DNA of 64,000 nucleotides from assembly GCF_016772415.1 (NCBI RefSeq), contig NZ_JAGSGD010000001.1:2443501-2507500 (forward strand). The letters are read 5' to 3'. This document shows positions 27,869-35,785 of this stretch, piece by piece. Made by a program: the position numbers and the translations under genes. The notes below the pieces were generated by a model. That model did not search any database, was not told where the DNA came from, and saw nothing but the letters and a program-made list of their open reading frames with translations. Source of the stretch: Phenylobacterium glaciei (GTDB taxonomy: Bacteria; Pseudomonadota; Alphaproteobacteria; Caulobacterales; Caulobacteraceae). Position 1 is the stretch's first letter. The number at the start of each line of letters is the position of its first letter.

Positions 27869-28761
27869 CTCGGGGTCGGCACCTTGCCCGCCTCGTCCAG
27901 CAGCCAGTTGCGGAACGCCGAGGCCGCGGGCCGCGCGGGTCCCGGCGGCAGGATCAGGTAGAACTGGGCGGGCGTGCGCACGAACCCCACCGGCGCCGCC
28001 AGCCGCCCCGCCTCGATGTCGGCCGCCACATAGACGAAGGGGCTTAAGCCCACCCCCAGGCCCGCCACCGCCGCCTCCAGCATGTAGAACAGGTGCTCGA
28101 ACTCGCGGTTCTGGGCGGCGTCGGCCAGGGAGAGGCCGGTGTGGCTCTCCCATTCCGCCCAGGCCTGCAGGTGCGGGCGGGTGTGCAGCCGCGGCAGGGT
28201 CTCAAACGACTTCACCCCGCGGGTCGCCCCGGTCAGCTGCGGCGCGGCCACCGGTCCGTGGAAATTGTCCAGGAAGGCGATGGCTTCCCCGCCATGGGAC
28301 GGCACATGCTCGGTCAGGCGGATGGCGGCGTCATAGTGTTCGCGGGCGAAGTCGGCCGGGGCGAAGCTCTCGGTCACCCGCACCCTTAAGCCCGGATGCT
28401 GGTCATGGAAGGACCCCAGCCTTGGGATCAGCCAGCGCATGGCGAAGGTGCCCAGGCAGGAGAGATGCAGCTCGGTGTCGGCCGCCGACTTCAGATCGGT
28501 CAGAGTCCGCTCCACCCGGTCGAAGGCGCTCGACAGCGAGGCCGCGAGACGCTCGCCGGCATCGGTCAGCTTCAGCCGATGACGCGGCCCCTCGGTCAGC
28601 GCCAGGCCCACCGCCTCCTCCAGGCTGCGAATCTGCCGGCTGACGGCCCCGTGGGTCACGAACAGTTCCTCGGCCGCCGTGGTCATCTTGCCCAGCCGGG
28701 CGAAGGCCTCGAAGGCGCGCAGGGCGGTCAGGGGTGGAAGCGAACGTCGCGTCATCGCCAT
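27865..28761 (-). CDS. LysR family transcriptional regulator (GcvA type)
   Basis: A 298-residue LysR regulator. The winged helix-turn-helix is at residues about 10-68 (LTALRAFEAFARLGKMTTAA, then THGAVSRQIRSLEE); the rest is the periplasmic-binding-like effector domain. The N terminus SLPPLTALRAFEAFAR is typical of the GcvA/AmpR-like branch. It is divergent from a cytochrome P450 gene across 102 bp, so the P450 is its most likely target. The effector is unknown. Confidence 0.92.
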   Translation of the reverse strand: MAMTRRSLPPLTALRAFEAFARLGKMTTAAEELFVTHGAVSRQIRSLEEAVGLALTEGPRHRLKLTDAGERLAASLSSAFDRVERTLTDLKSAADTELHLSCLGTFAMRWLIPRLGSFHDQHPGLRVRVTESFAPADFAREHYDAAIRLTEHVPSHGGEAIAFLDNFHGPVAAPQLTGATRGVKSFETLPRLHTRPHLQAWAEWESHTGLSLADAAQNREFEHLFYMLEAAVAGLGVGLSPFVYVAADIEAGRLAAPVGFVRTPAQFYLILPPGPARPAASAFRNWLLDEAGKVPTPS

Positions 28762-28863
28762 TCCATGTGATGTCAGCTCACAAGAACAACACTGTTATAT
28801 CGTTTGTTGCGCTGCATCAAATTCCCCCATCCTGCGGCGTGCTTCACGACCCGGGGATAGGTC

Positions 28864-30243
28864 ATGACCGACGCCACCGCCTTCGCCCATCACTTCACAC
28901 CGGCCGCGCCGGAACGCCCCGACGATTGGCTGCCGGTCTGGCGCATCTTCGTCGACAAGGCCGCGCAGAACCCGCTGAACGGCTGGCCGACCCTGGCCTT
29001 CGAGACCCACCACAAGACCCGCAGGGTCTTCACCCTGAACTACCACTTCATCAGCGACCCGGTCGCCATCCAGCATGTGCTGATGGACAAACTCGGGACG
29101 TATCAGAAGCCCGCCCTGGTCAATAAGATGCTCAGCGTCGCCCTGGGCGAAGGCCTGCTCACCACCAACGGCGAGGCCTGGCGCGAGCAGCGGCGGATGA
29201 TGGCCCCGGTCTTCACGCCGGGCATGGTGACGGAGTTCACCCCGACCTTCGCCCGCGTCGCCGAGCAGACCGCCGACCGCTGGGCCACCGGCGACAGCGA
29301 CGTCATCGACGTGGCCGCCGAGAGCCTACGCACCACCTTCGATATCATCAACGCCACCCTGTTCTCCTCGGCCGCCGGTTTCACGGTGGAGGAGGCGTCG
29401 GGCCACATGGCCGCGGTGATGAAGGCCATGAGCCAGTACCGCCTGGGCCCGATCTTCGGCATGCCCTGGCTGGACCAGAACCCGGTCCAGTGGCGAGGCG
29501 CCGTGGGCCGCCGCTTCATCATCGGCAAGCTGGCTGACTTCATCGCCCGGCGGCAGGCCGATCCTGCCCCGCCCCAGGACTTCATGACCCGGGTCATCGA
29601 CGCCTTCAGCGCCACCCATCCGCCGAAGGAAGCCGCCAAGCTGGCGCTCGACAACGCCGTCACCTTCCTGGGGGCCGGCCACGAGACCACGGCCAACGCC
29701 CTGACCTGGGCGTTGTATCTGCTCAGCCGCGACCGCCAGGCCCAGGAATGGGCGGGCGAGGAGGCCCGCGCCGCCTGGGACGCCGGCGGGACCCCTGAGG
29801 AAATTCTGGCCCGCCTGCCCTATCTGAAGATGGTCTGGGAGGAGACCCTGCGCCTCTATCCACCGGCCCTGCGTATCGACCGCGAGGCCATGGCCGACGA
29901 CGACCTTTGCGGCCACGCGATCCGCAAGGGCGACCAGATCTCCATCTGGCCCTGGATCGTCCACCGCCACCGGCTGCTGTGGGACGAGCCCGACGTCTTC
30001 AATCCGGAGAACTTCGATCCGGAGGCCAAGGCCGCCCACCACCGCTTCCAATACATCCCCTTCGGCGCCGGCCCGCGGGTCTGCATCGGGGCGGCCTTCG
30101 CCCAGGCCGAGGGCCTGCTGGTGCTCTCCCACTGGCTGGCCCGCTTCCGCTTCCGCCCCGTCGCCGGCCACACGGTGGAGCCCACCGGCGACATCGCCAT
30201 CCGGCCTAAGGGCGGCATGCCCTTGGTCGTGGAGCGGGTGTAG
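28864..30243 (+). CDS. Cytochrome P450
   Basis: A 459-residue soluble P450. The I-helix oxygen-binding motif is GAGHETTANAL, the K-helix ExxR is EETLR, and the heme-binding loop is FGAGPRVCIG with the axial Cys at residue 407. No transmembrane anchor and no fused reductase are present, so it needs separate ferredoxin or flavodoxin partners, which are not in the window. The substrate is not predictable; the long chain is similar in build to fatty-acid or terpene hydroxylases. Confidence 0.94.
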   Translation: MTDATAFAHHFTPAAPERPDDWLPVWRIFVDKAAQNPLNGWPTLAFETHHKTRRVFTLNYHFISDPVAIQHVLMDKLGTYQKPALVNKMLSVALGEGLLTTNGEAWREQRRMMAPVFTPGMVTEFTPTFARVAEQTADRWATGDSDVIDVAAESLRTTFDIINATLFSSAAGFTVEEASGHMAAVMKAMSQYRLGPIFGMPWLDQNPVQWRGAVGRRFIIGKLADFIARRQADPAPPQDFMTRVIDAFSATHPPKEAAKLALDNAVTFLGAGHETTANALTWALYLLSRDRQAQEWAGEEARAAWDAGGTPEEILARLPYLKMVWEETLRLYPPALRIDREAMADDDLCGHAIRKGDQISIWPWIVHRHRLLWDEPDVFNPENFDPEAKAAHHRFQYIPFGAGPRVCIGAAFAQAEGLLVLSHWLARFRFRPVAGHTVEPTGDIAIRPKGGMPLVVERV

Positions 30244-30256
30244 CGCCACCTCCAAA

Positions 30257-30351
30257 CGTCATCCCGGCCGTAGCGAAGCGGAGAGCCGGGACCCAGGGGC
30301 CGCGCCCTGGGCCCCTGGGTCCCGGCTCGCCTATCGGCGTCCGGGATGACG
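30257..30351. repeat. Palindromic intergenic repeat, family R2 (copy a)
   Basis: A 95-bp element with ends CGTCATCCCGG and CCGGGATGACG and an inner palindrome built on GAGCCGGGACCCAGGGGCC and its complement. Related copies lie at 56677-56766 and 60737-60845. It fills most of the gap between the P450 gene and the next operon and may act as a terminator or mRNA-stabilising structure. Confidence 0.88.
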
Positions 30352-30460
30352 ATGGGGGGTATCCGGCCCAGCCACATAACCAACCTGAAACAACAAACTC
30401 CGCCGTTCTCAAGGTTTGGTCCTAGTCCTTTCCGCCGCTGGCGCGTTAAGGACATCGGCG

Positions 30461-31765
30461 ATGCTGAAAACACCCTCTCCAGCTGTCGGCGTCTCGGAGA
30501 CGCGCGCCCCGTCCGGGTTGGCGGGCGCTCCGCCGCTGCGCATCGCCTTCCTGTCGTACCGGTCAGATCCCCGCGTGGGCGGTCAGGGCGTCTACCTCAG
30601 CCAGGCCGCCGCGGCCCTGGCTCGCCGGGGCCACAGCGTCGACATCCTGTCGGGCCCGCCCTATCCCGACGTCCCCGAGGGCGTGACCCTCATCAAGCTG
30701 CCGTCGCTGGACCTCTACAACCAGCCGCACAACGGCCACCGCGCCCTGCGCTGGCGCCATCTGCTGAGCTGGACCGACACCGCGGAGTACTTCGGCCACT
30801 GGCTGGGCAAGTTCATGGAGCCCTGGACCTTCGGCCGCCGCGCGGCCAAGTACCTGCGCGCTCACCGCCGCGACTATGACGTCGTGCTGGACAACCAGTC
30901 GCTGAGCTCGGGCCTGCTGGATATCGAGCGCGCGGGCCTGCCCGTGGTCGGCGTCATCCACCACCCCATCCGCCGCGACCTGGAACTGGCGCTCGCCGCC
31001 CAGCCGGAGTGGGGCATGCGCGCCCTGACCCGCCAGTGGTACTCGTTCCTGAAGATGCAGGAGCGCGTCGCGCCCCGCCTGCACGAGATCATCCTGCCCT
31101 CCCAGGCCGCCGCCAACGACGTGGCCGCCTGCCTGGACGTCGACCCCGCCGCCATGAACGTCATCCACCTGGGCATCGACCAGGACACCTTCAAACCCCA
31201 GCCCGACATCCGCCGCCGCGATAACCGCATCCTCACCACCGCCAGCGCCGACGTGCCACTCAAAGGCTTGAAGCACCTGATCGAGGCCTATTGCGCCCTG
31301 CTGGAGCGTTATCCGCGCCTGGAGCTGGTGGTCATCGGCAAGCTGCGCGAGGGCCCCACCGCCGAGCTGCTGGACGACCTCAACCTGCTTGACCGGGTCA
31401 GCTTCATCCACGACCTCAGCAATGATGAGATGGCCGAGCAATATGCGCGGGCCACCATCTGTGTGACCCCCTCCCTCTATGAAGGCTTTGGCCTGCCCGC
31501 CGCAGAGGCCATGAGCTGCGGCGCCCCCGTGGTGGTCACCGACGGCGGCTCCCTGCCCGAAGTCGTCGGCGACGCCGGCGTCGTCGTGCCAAAGGGCGAT
31601 AGCGCCGCCCTGGCCCGCGCCATCGGCGCCCTGCTGGACGATCCCGCCCGCCGCGCCGACCTGGGCGCCGCCGCCCGCCAGCGGGCGCGGAAGGCCTTCT
31701 CCTGGGACCGGGCCGCCGAGACCTATGAGGCGGTCCTGCGCCGCGCCATCGCCCGCAAATGCTGA
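30461..31765 (+). CDS. Glycosyltransferase family 4 protein
   Basis: A 434-residue GT-B fold transferase. The N-terminal acceptor domain begins LRIAFLSYRSDPRVGGQGVY; the C-terminal donor domain has the retaining GT4 signature EGFGLPAAEAMSCGAPVV (Glu-x7-Glu), preceded by VCVTPSLY-type ICVTPSLY. No membrane helices, so it acts on the cytoplasmic face. ATG 30461 is preferred over upstream codons, which encode no conserved sequence. It overlaps the following methyltransferase by 7 bp and heads a three-gene unit. The sugar and acceptor are unknown. Confidence 0.9.
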   Translation: MLKTPSPAVGVSETRAPSGLAGAPPLRIAFLSYRSDPRVGGQGVYLSQAAAALARRGHSVDILSGPPYPDVPEGVTLIKLPSLDLYNQPHNGHRALRWRHLLSWTDTAEYFGHWLGKFMEPWTFGRRAAKYLRAHRRDYDVVLDNQSLSSGLLDIERAGLPVVGVIHHPIRRDLELALAAQPEWGMRALTRQWYSFLKMQERVAPRLHEIILPSQAAANDVAACLDVDPAAMNVIHLGIDQDTFKPQPDIRRRDNRILTTASADVPLKGLKHLIEAYCALLERYPRLELVVIGKLREGPTAELLDDLNLLDRVSFIHDLSNDEMAEQYARATICVTPSLYEGFGLPAAEAMSCGAPVVVTDGGSLPEVVGDAGVVVPKGDSAALARAIGALLDDPARRADLGAAARQRARKAFSWDRAAETYEAVLRRAIARKC

Positions 31766-32478
31766 CCGTCCGCCTGGAGACCCTGGGCCTCACGGCCGGC
31801 GACTGGGTGCTGGACCTGGGCTGCGGCGAGGGCCGCCATGTTCACGGCATCCACATGCTACCCGGCGTCAATGTCGTGGGCCTGGACCTCGACATCCCCA
31901 GCCTGGTGAAGGCCCGCGATGGCCTGGGCTACCTGCCGCCGACGACCGGCGAAGCGGCCACCAGCTTCCTCTCAGGCGACGCCTATCGTCTGCCCTTCGC
32001 CGACGCCGCCTTCGACGTGGTGATCTGCTCCGAGGTGCTGGAGCATCTGCACGAATATGACCGCGCCCTGGCTGAGATCCGCCGCGTGCTGAAGCCCGGC
32101 GGCCGCTTCGTCCCCACCGTCCCCCGCGCCTGGCCCGAGCGCATCTGCTGGGCGCTGGCGCCTGGCAAGGACGGCTATGCCGACCAGCCCGGCGGCCACG
32201 TCCGCATCTTCCACGAACCCGACCTGCGCAAGTCCATCAGCGACCTCGGCTTTTCCTACAACGGCAAGCACTACGCCCACGCCCTGCACGCCCCCTACTG
32301 GTGGCTGAAGTGCGCCTTCTGGGACCGGCGCGACGACCACCCGCTGGTGAAGCTCTACCACCGCTTCCTGGTCTGGGACCTGATGGACCGGCCCGCCCTC
32401 ACCCGCGTGCTGGAGGCCATGGCCAACCCCTTCGCCGGCAAGAGCGTGGCGCTCTATTTCCGTAAAGGCCTCGCATGA
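31759..32478 (+). CDS. Class I SAM-dependent methyltransferase
   Basis: A 239-residue Rossmann-fold methyltransferase. Motif I is VLDLGCGEGRH (about residues 18-28), the acidic strand end is VVGLDLDIPS, and motif IV/post I is FDVVICSEVLEHLHEYDRAL, then IRRVLKPGGRFV. These are those of the Methyltransf_11 type used on small molecules or sugars and lipids. The C-terminal third (HYAHALHAPYWWLKCAFWDR) is aromatic-rich and may bind a lipid-like acceptor. Overlaps both neighbours, so tightly coupled to them. Confidence 0.88.
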   Translation: MLTVRLETLGLTAGDWVLDLGCGEGRHVHGIHMLPGVNVVGLDLDIPSLVKARDGLGYLPPTTGEAATSFLSGDAYRLPFADAAFDVVICSEVLEHLHEYDRALAEIRRVLKPGGRFVPTVPRAWPERICWALAPGKDGYADQPGGHVRIFHEPDLRKSISDLGFSYNGKHYAHALHAPYWWLKCAFWDRRDDHPLVKLYHRFLVWDLMDRPALTRVLEAMANPFAGKSVALYFRKGLA

Positions 32479-33524
32479 GCCTGGCCTTCGACCGCGTCGG
32501 CGGCCCGCTCGCGCCCTTCACCGGGGCCCTGGACGTCATCCTGGCCCAGCAACAGGCCAACGGCGCCATCCCCTGGTTCGACAAGGGCCCGTGGGACCCC
32601 TGGAACCACGCCGAATGCCTGATGGCGCTCGGCGCCATGGGCGAGTTCGAGGCCGCCGACCGGGGCTTCGAATACCTGGCCTGGTCGCAGGAACCGTCCG
32701 GCGCCTGGCTCGGTGAATACGGCAACACCCTGCCCATGGCCGACCGCCTGCACATGGCCCGCACCCCGGCCGCGGCCTTCCGCGACTCCAACTTCGCCGC
32801 CTATCCCGCCGTGGCCCTGTGGCACCGCTACCGGCTCGACAACGACCTGGCCTTCGCCCGCCGCTACTGGCCGATGGTGAGGTCGGCCATCGACTTCGTG
32901 CTGACCCTGCAGCATCCGGAGGGCGACATCTCCTGGAGCCAGGAAGCCTTCGGCACCGGCGCCGACGACGCGGTCCTGGCCGGCAACGCCTCGATCTTCA
33001 AGAGCCTCGACTGCGCCCTGAAACTGGCCGACCTGCTGGGCGAACCGCAGCCCGCCTGGCGCCTGGCCAAGGACCGGCTGAGCTGCGCCATCCGCAGCGC
33101 GCCCGCCCGCTTTGACCGCCTGCAGGACCGCTCCGACTTCGCCATGGACTGGTACTATCCAGCCCTGGCCGGCGTGCTGTCGCCGGGCGCCTCCTTCGCC
33201 AGGCTGGAAGCCCGCGCCCCACGCTTCGCCGTCCTGGGTCGTGGCTGCCGCTGCGTGGCCAGCCAGCCCTGGGTGACCGTGGCGGAGTCCTGCGAGCTGG
33301 CCATGGCCCTGCTCGGCCTCGGCGCCCGGGCCGCCGCCGGCGCGCTGCTGGATTCCCAACTCAACCACCGCGACGGCGACGGCGCCTTCTGGATGGGCTG
33401 GCAGTTCGAGGAGGCGATCGTCTGGCCCCGCGAACGCCCCACCTGGACCCAGGCCGCCGCCATCCTTGCGTTCGACGCGAGGCTGGGGGCGTCTGCGGCG
33501 TCGGATGTGCTGACCAGCCGATAG
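32475..33524 (+). CDS. Alpha/alpha-toroid protein, prenyltransferase/squalene-cyclase-like repeat
   Basis: A 349-residue soluble protein built of helical-hairpin repeats with aromatic and acidic loops: WFDKGPWDPWNHAECLMALG, GEYGNTLPMADR, QHPEGDISWSQE and WMGWQFEEAIVWPRERPTWT. This pattern suggests an alpha/alpha toroid such as prenyltransferase/squalene-oxidase repeats or six-hairpin glycosidases. I cannot tell whether it is catalytic; acidic residues near Trp are compatible with a sugar-binding site. Start overlaps the methyltransferase stop (ATGA). A degenerate copy of its last ~65 codons lies at 35421-35622. Confidence 0.75.
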   Translation: MSLAFDRVGGPLAPFTGALDVILAQQQANGAIPWFDKGPWDPWNHAECLMALGAMGEFEAADRGFEYLAWSQEPSGAWLGEYGNTLPMADRLHMARTPAAAFRDSNFAAYPAVALWHRYRLDNDLAFARRYWPMVRSAIDFVLTLQHPEGDISWSQEAFGTGADDAVLAGNASIFKSLDCALKLADLLGEPQPAWRLAKDRLSCAIRSAPARFDRLQDRSDFAMDWYYPALAGVLSPGASFARLEARAPRFAVLGRGCRCVASQPWVTVAESCELAMALLGLGARAAAGALLDSQLNHRDGDGAFWMGWQFEEAIVWPRERPTWTQAAAILAFDARLGASAASDVLTSR

Positions 33525-33528
33525 ACCA

Positions 33529-33559
33529 TTGACCCGAACCTAAGGTCCGGGTGCAGCTT
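33529..33559 (+). promoter_or_regulatory. Predicted MerR-regulated promoter and operator
   Basis: A -35 box TTGACC (33529-33534) and a -10-like CAGCTT (33554-33559) are 19 bp apart, the overlong spacer typical of MerR-family promoters, and the spacer contains the dyad CCGAACCTAAGGTCCGG (33534-33550, one mismatch). The hydrolase start lies about 37 bp downstream, and a MerR gene is the second gene of the unit. Confidence 0.65.
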
Positions 33560-33595
33560 GACCGTCGACCGAAGGATCGGACGACGGAGACTCCC

Positions 33596-34546
33596 ATGAA
33601 TTCAGTTCGCAGAACCCTGCTTCGGCTCGCCGCCGGCCTGGGCCTGGGCCTCAGCGCCTCGCGCGCGTCGGCGCAGGAGGTCATCTCCATCGAGGTTCGT
33701 GATCGTGGCCTCGTGGGCCGCTTCTACACCCTGCCGGGGACCCGAAGCCGTCCCGGCGTGCTGATGCTGAATGGATCCGACGGCGGCCTCCCCGCCGAGA
33801 AGGACGCCCGCGACCTGGCCGCCAGCGGCTATCCGACCCTGGCCCTGGCCTATTTCCAGGATTGGAGCGGCCGGCCCGCCGGCCTCCCCAGCAGCCTGAA
33901 CGAGATCCCGCTGGAATACCTCCTCCGGGGGCTGGACTGGCTGCGAGCGCGACGCGAGGTCGGGCCCGTCGCGGTGATGGGCCAGTCGCGCGGCGGGGAG
34001 CTGGCCCTGCTCCTGGGCGCTCTGCGCCCCGATGTATCTGCGGTGATCGCCTTTTCCCCCAGCAGCCGCGTCTGGAACGGACTGCCGCCGATGGGCGCCC
34101 CGCCCTCAGCGCCGAGACCGGCCTGGACTCTCAAGGGCAAACCGGTCGCCTTCCAGGTCGCCGCCGCGGCGGCCGGAACTTCGATGCGCCAGTGGTTTGA
34201 ACGGGCGACCCCGCTGGAGGTCGCAGTGATCCCGGTGGAGCGCACCCGCGGCCCGGTGCTGCTGGTCTCCTCCAGGGCCGACACCATCTGGCCGGCCACC
34301 GTCTATGCCGACGAGATCGAGGCCCGCCTCAAGTCACGCAAATTCCGCTATCCAGTGGTCAATCTGCAGTTCGACGCGGCCAGCCACCTGTTGATGGGCC
34401 CCGGCCCTGGAATCACAAGGATGGAGATACCCGGCGGTGGATTCAGCTTCGACTTCGGTGGAAACGCCCTGGGAACCGAACGCGCGCGCGACGCCGGCTG
34501 GGCGGCGACCAAGTCGCTACTCGACCGGCTTGCCCGCCATCGGTGA
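33596..34546 (+). CDS. Secreted alpha/beta hydrolase, BAAT/dienelactone-hydrolase-like
   Basis: A 316-residue protein with a twin-Arg-type or Sec signal (MNSVRRTLLRLAAGLGLGLS, cleavage after SRASAQ). The hydrolase core has the nucleophile elbow GQSRGGE with Ser at residue 131, an Asp candidate in SSRADTIWP and a His in FDAASHLLMG, a layout like acyl-CoA thioesterase/BAAT C-terminal domains. Being exported, it probably cleaves esters or thioesters outside the cytoplasm. ATG 33596 follows GGAGA; an upstream start at 33551 would lie within the promoter. MerR follows 9 bp later. Confidence 0.82.
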   Translation: MNSVRRTLLRLAAGLGLGLSASRASAQEVISIEVRDRGLVGRFYTLPGTRSRPGVLMLNGSDGGLPAEKDARDLAASGYPTLALAYFQDWSGRPAGLPSSLNEIPLEYLLRGLDWLRARREVGPVAVMGQSRGGELALLLGALRPDVSAVIAFSPSSRVWNGLPPMGAPPSAPRPAWTLKGKPVAFQVAAAAAGTSMRQWFERATPLEVAVIPVERTRGPVLLVSSRADTIWPATVYADEIEARLKSRKFRYPVVNLQFDAASHLLMGPGPGITRMEIPGGGFSFDFGGNALGTERARDAGWAATKSLLDRLARHR

Positions 34547-34555
34547 GGACCGCCG

Positions 34556-35332
34556 GTGACCCCGCCAGGAGACTTCAAGCCGATCGAGATCGCCCGGCGC
34601 ACCGGCGTCTCGATCCGCGCCCTGCGCCTCTACGAGCAACACGGCCTCCTCAAGCCGCGCCGGGACGCCAACGGCTGGCGCGTCTACGACGCCGAGGCCA
34701 TCGCCCGCCTGCATCAGGTGCTCTCCTTGAAGCGGTTGGGCCTGACCCTGTCCCAGATCGGTGAACTGCTGGCCCGCGGAGGCGTGGATCTGGCCGCCGC
34801 CCTTGAGGTCCAGGAGAGCGTCCTCCAGGCCCAGCAGGGACAGCTTGACGCGGCCCTGGCCTCGATCCGCGTAGCCCGCAACCGACTGGCCGACGGTGAG
34901 GCCCTGGCAGTCGATGTCCTCATCGAACTCACCCGTCAGGTCGCGCAGCCGACCCCGGCTCACTGGGGCGAGGCGTTCGGGCCCTTGATGCGCCGGCATC
35001 TGCGCCCCGAGCAGATCGAAGACCTGGCCGCCCGCAACGCCTTCGCGGCCGACGAGGCCAATGGTCATCTGTGGGAAGGCCTGGTGGCCGACGCCCGGGC
35101 CCTGATCGGCAGCGACCCTTCCGCGCCCGCGGCCCTCGACCTTGCCCGACGCTGGCGAAGCGCCCAGGGCCGATTCACCGGCGGCGACCCAGCCCTCACC
35201 GCCGGTCTGCGGGCCGTGTGGCGCCAGGCGATCTCCGATCCGGCCCTGGCGCCCAACGTGCCGATCGACGCGGAAATCTTCGACTTCGTCCTCGCCGCCG
35301 GCCTGATGCTGAAGGCGCGCGAGGGGTCCTAG
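34556..35332 (+). CDS. MerR family transcriptional regulator
   Basis: A 258-residue MerR regulator. The winged HTH covers residues about 8-75 (FKPIEIARRTGVSIRALRLY, then RVYDAEAIARLHQVLSLKRL). A dimerisation coiled coil (QESVLQAQQGQLDAALASIR) leads to a C-terminal helical domain of about 140 residues without the Cys pairs of metal sensors, more like the ligand-binding TipA/antibiotic type. Start is GTG 34556. The dyad upstream of the hydrolase gene is its likely operator, making this an autoregulated pair. Confidence 0.88.
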   Translation: MTPPGDFKPIEIARRTGVSIRALRLYEQHGLLKPRRDANGWRVYDAEAIARLHQVLSLKRLGLTLSQIGELLARGGVDLAAALEVQESVLQAQQGQLDAALASIRVARNRLADGEALAVDVLIELTRQVAQPTPAHWGEAFGPLMRRHLRPEQIEDLAARNAFAADEANGHLWEGLVADARALIGSDPSAPAALDLARRWRSAQGRFTGGDPALTAGLRAVWRQAISDPALAPNVPIDAEIFDFVLAAGLMLKAREGS

Positions 35333-35420
35333 AGTCTCTCAGACCGCACCGGCGTCGGTCCGGATCTTCCGAGCCGGCCCATCATCCTAACCCTTCCGCG
35401 ATCTTGTCCGACACCCGTTC

Positions 35421-35622
35421 CTTGCCGCCGCCGGCACCCCGCTGGACGCACGGCCCAATCACCGCGACAGCGACAGCGCCTTCTGGATGGGCTGGCAGTT
35501 CGAGGGGGCGATCGTCTGGCCCCGCGAACGCCCACCTGGACCCAGGCCGCCGCCATCCTGGCCTTCGACGCCCGGCTAGGGGCGTCAGTGGCGTCGGATG
35601 TGCTGATCTCGCGGGCCTAGCC
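35421..35622 (+). pseudogene. Truncated, frameshifted copy of the 3' end of the toroid gene
   Basis: From about 35455 to the TAG at 35620 the DNA is roughly 90 percent identical by eye to 33360-33524, the tail of the toroid-protein gene; upstream to about 35421 weaker similarity continues (AAAG then LLD-like codons). One base is missing in the run after CGCGAACG (CCC instead of CCCC), so the frame is broken. No start or upstream gene body is present. The rest of the 453-bp gap (35333-35420, 35623-35785) has no gene that I can see. Confidence 0.85.
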
Positions 35623-35785
35623 AGCAGGTTCGTCATGCTGGACGGACGTTCACCGTGCCTGACAAGTCGCGGATCGAAGTCCGGTCTCCAAACCCGACCC
35701 AGTTTCCTTTTTCGACCCATCGCAGACATTAGTAATTACATTGGCAATGCTTTTGTCAGGAGGAGCCGATGTAGCACGCCGTCTC

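Noticed and set aside
25931-28153. Long open frame (740 codons) antisense to the Tad operon
   Set aside because: It is a Gly/Gln/Arg/His-rich shadow of GC-rich genes with intact CpaF, TadB and TadC on the other strand; no ribosome binding site or family resemblance.
35640-35735. Possible dispersed-repeat remnant with GGGTCGAAAAAGGAAACTGG on the minus strand
   Set aside because: It looks repeat-like to me, but only one copy is in the window, so I cannot support it.
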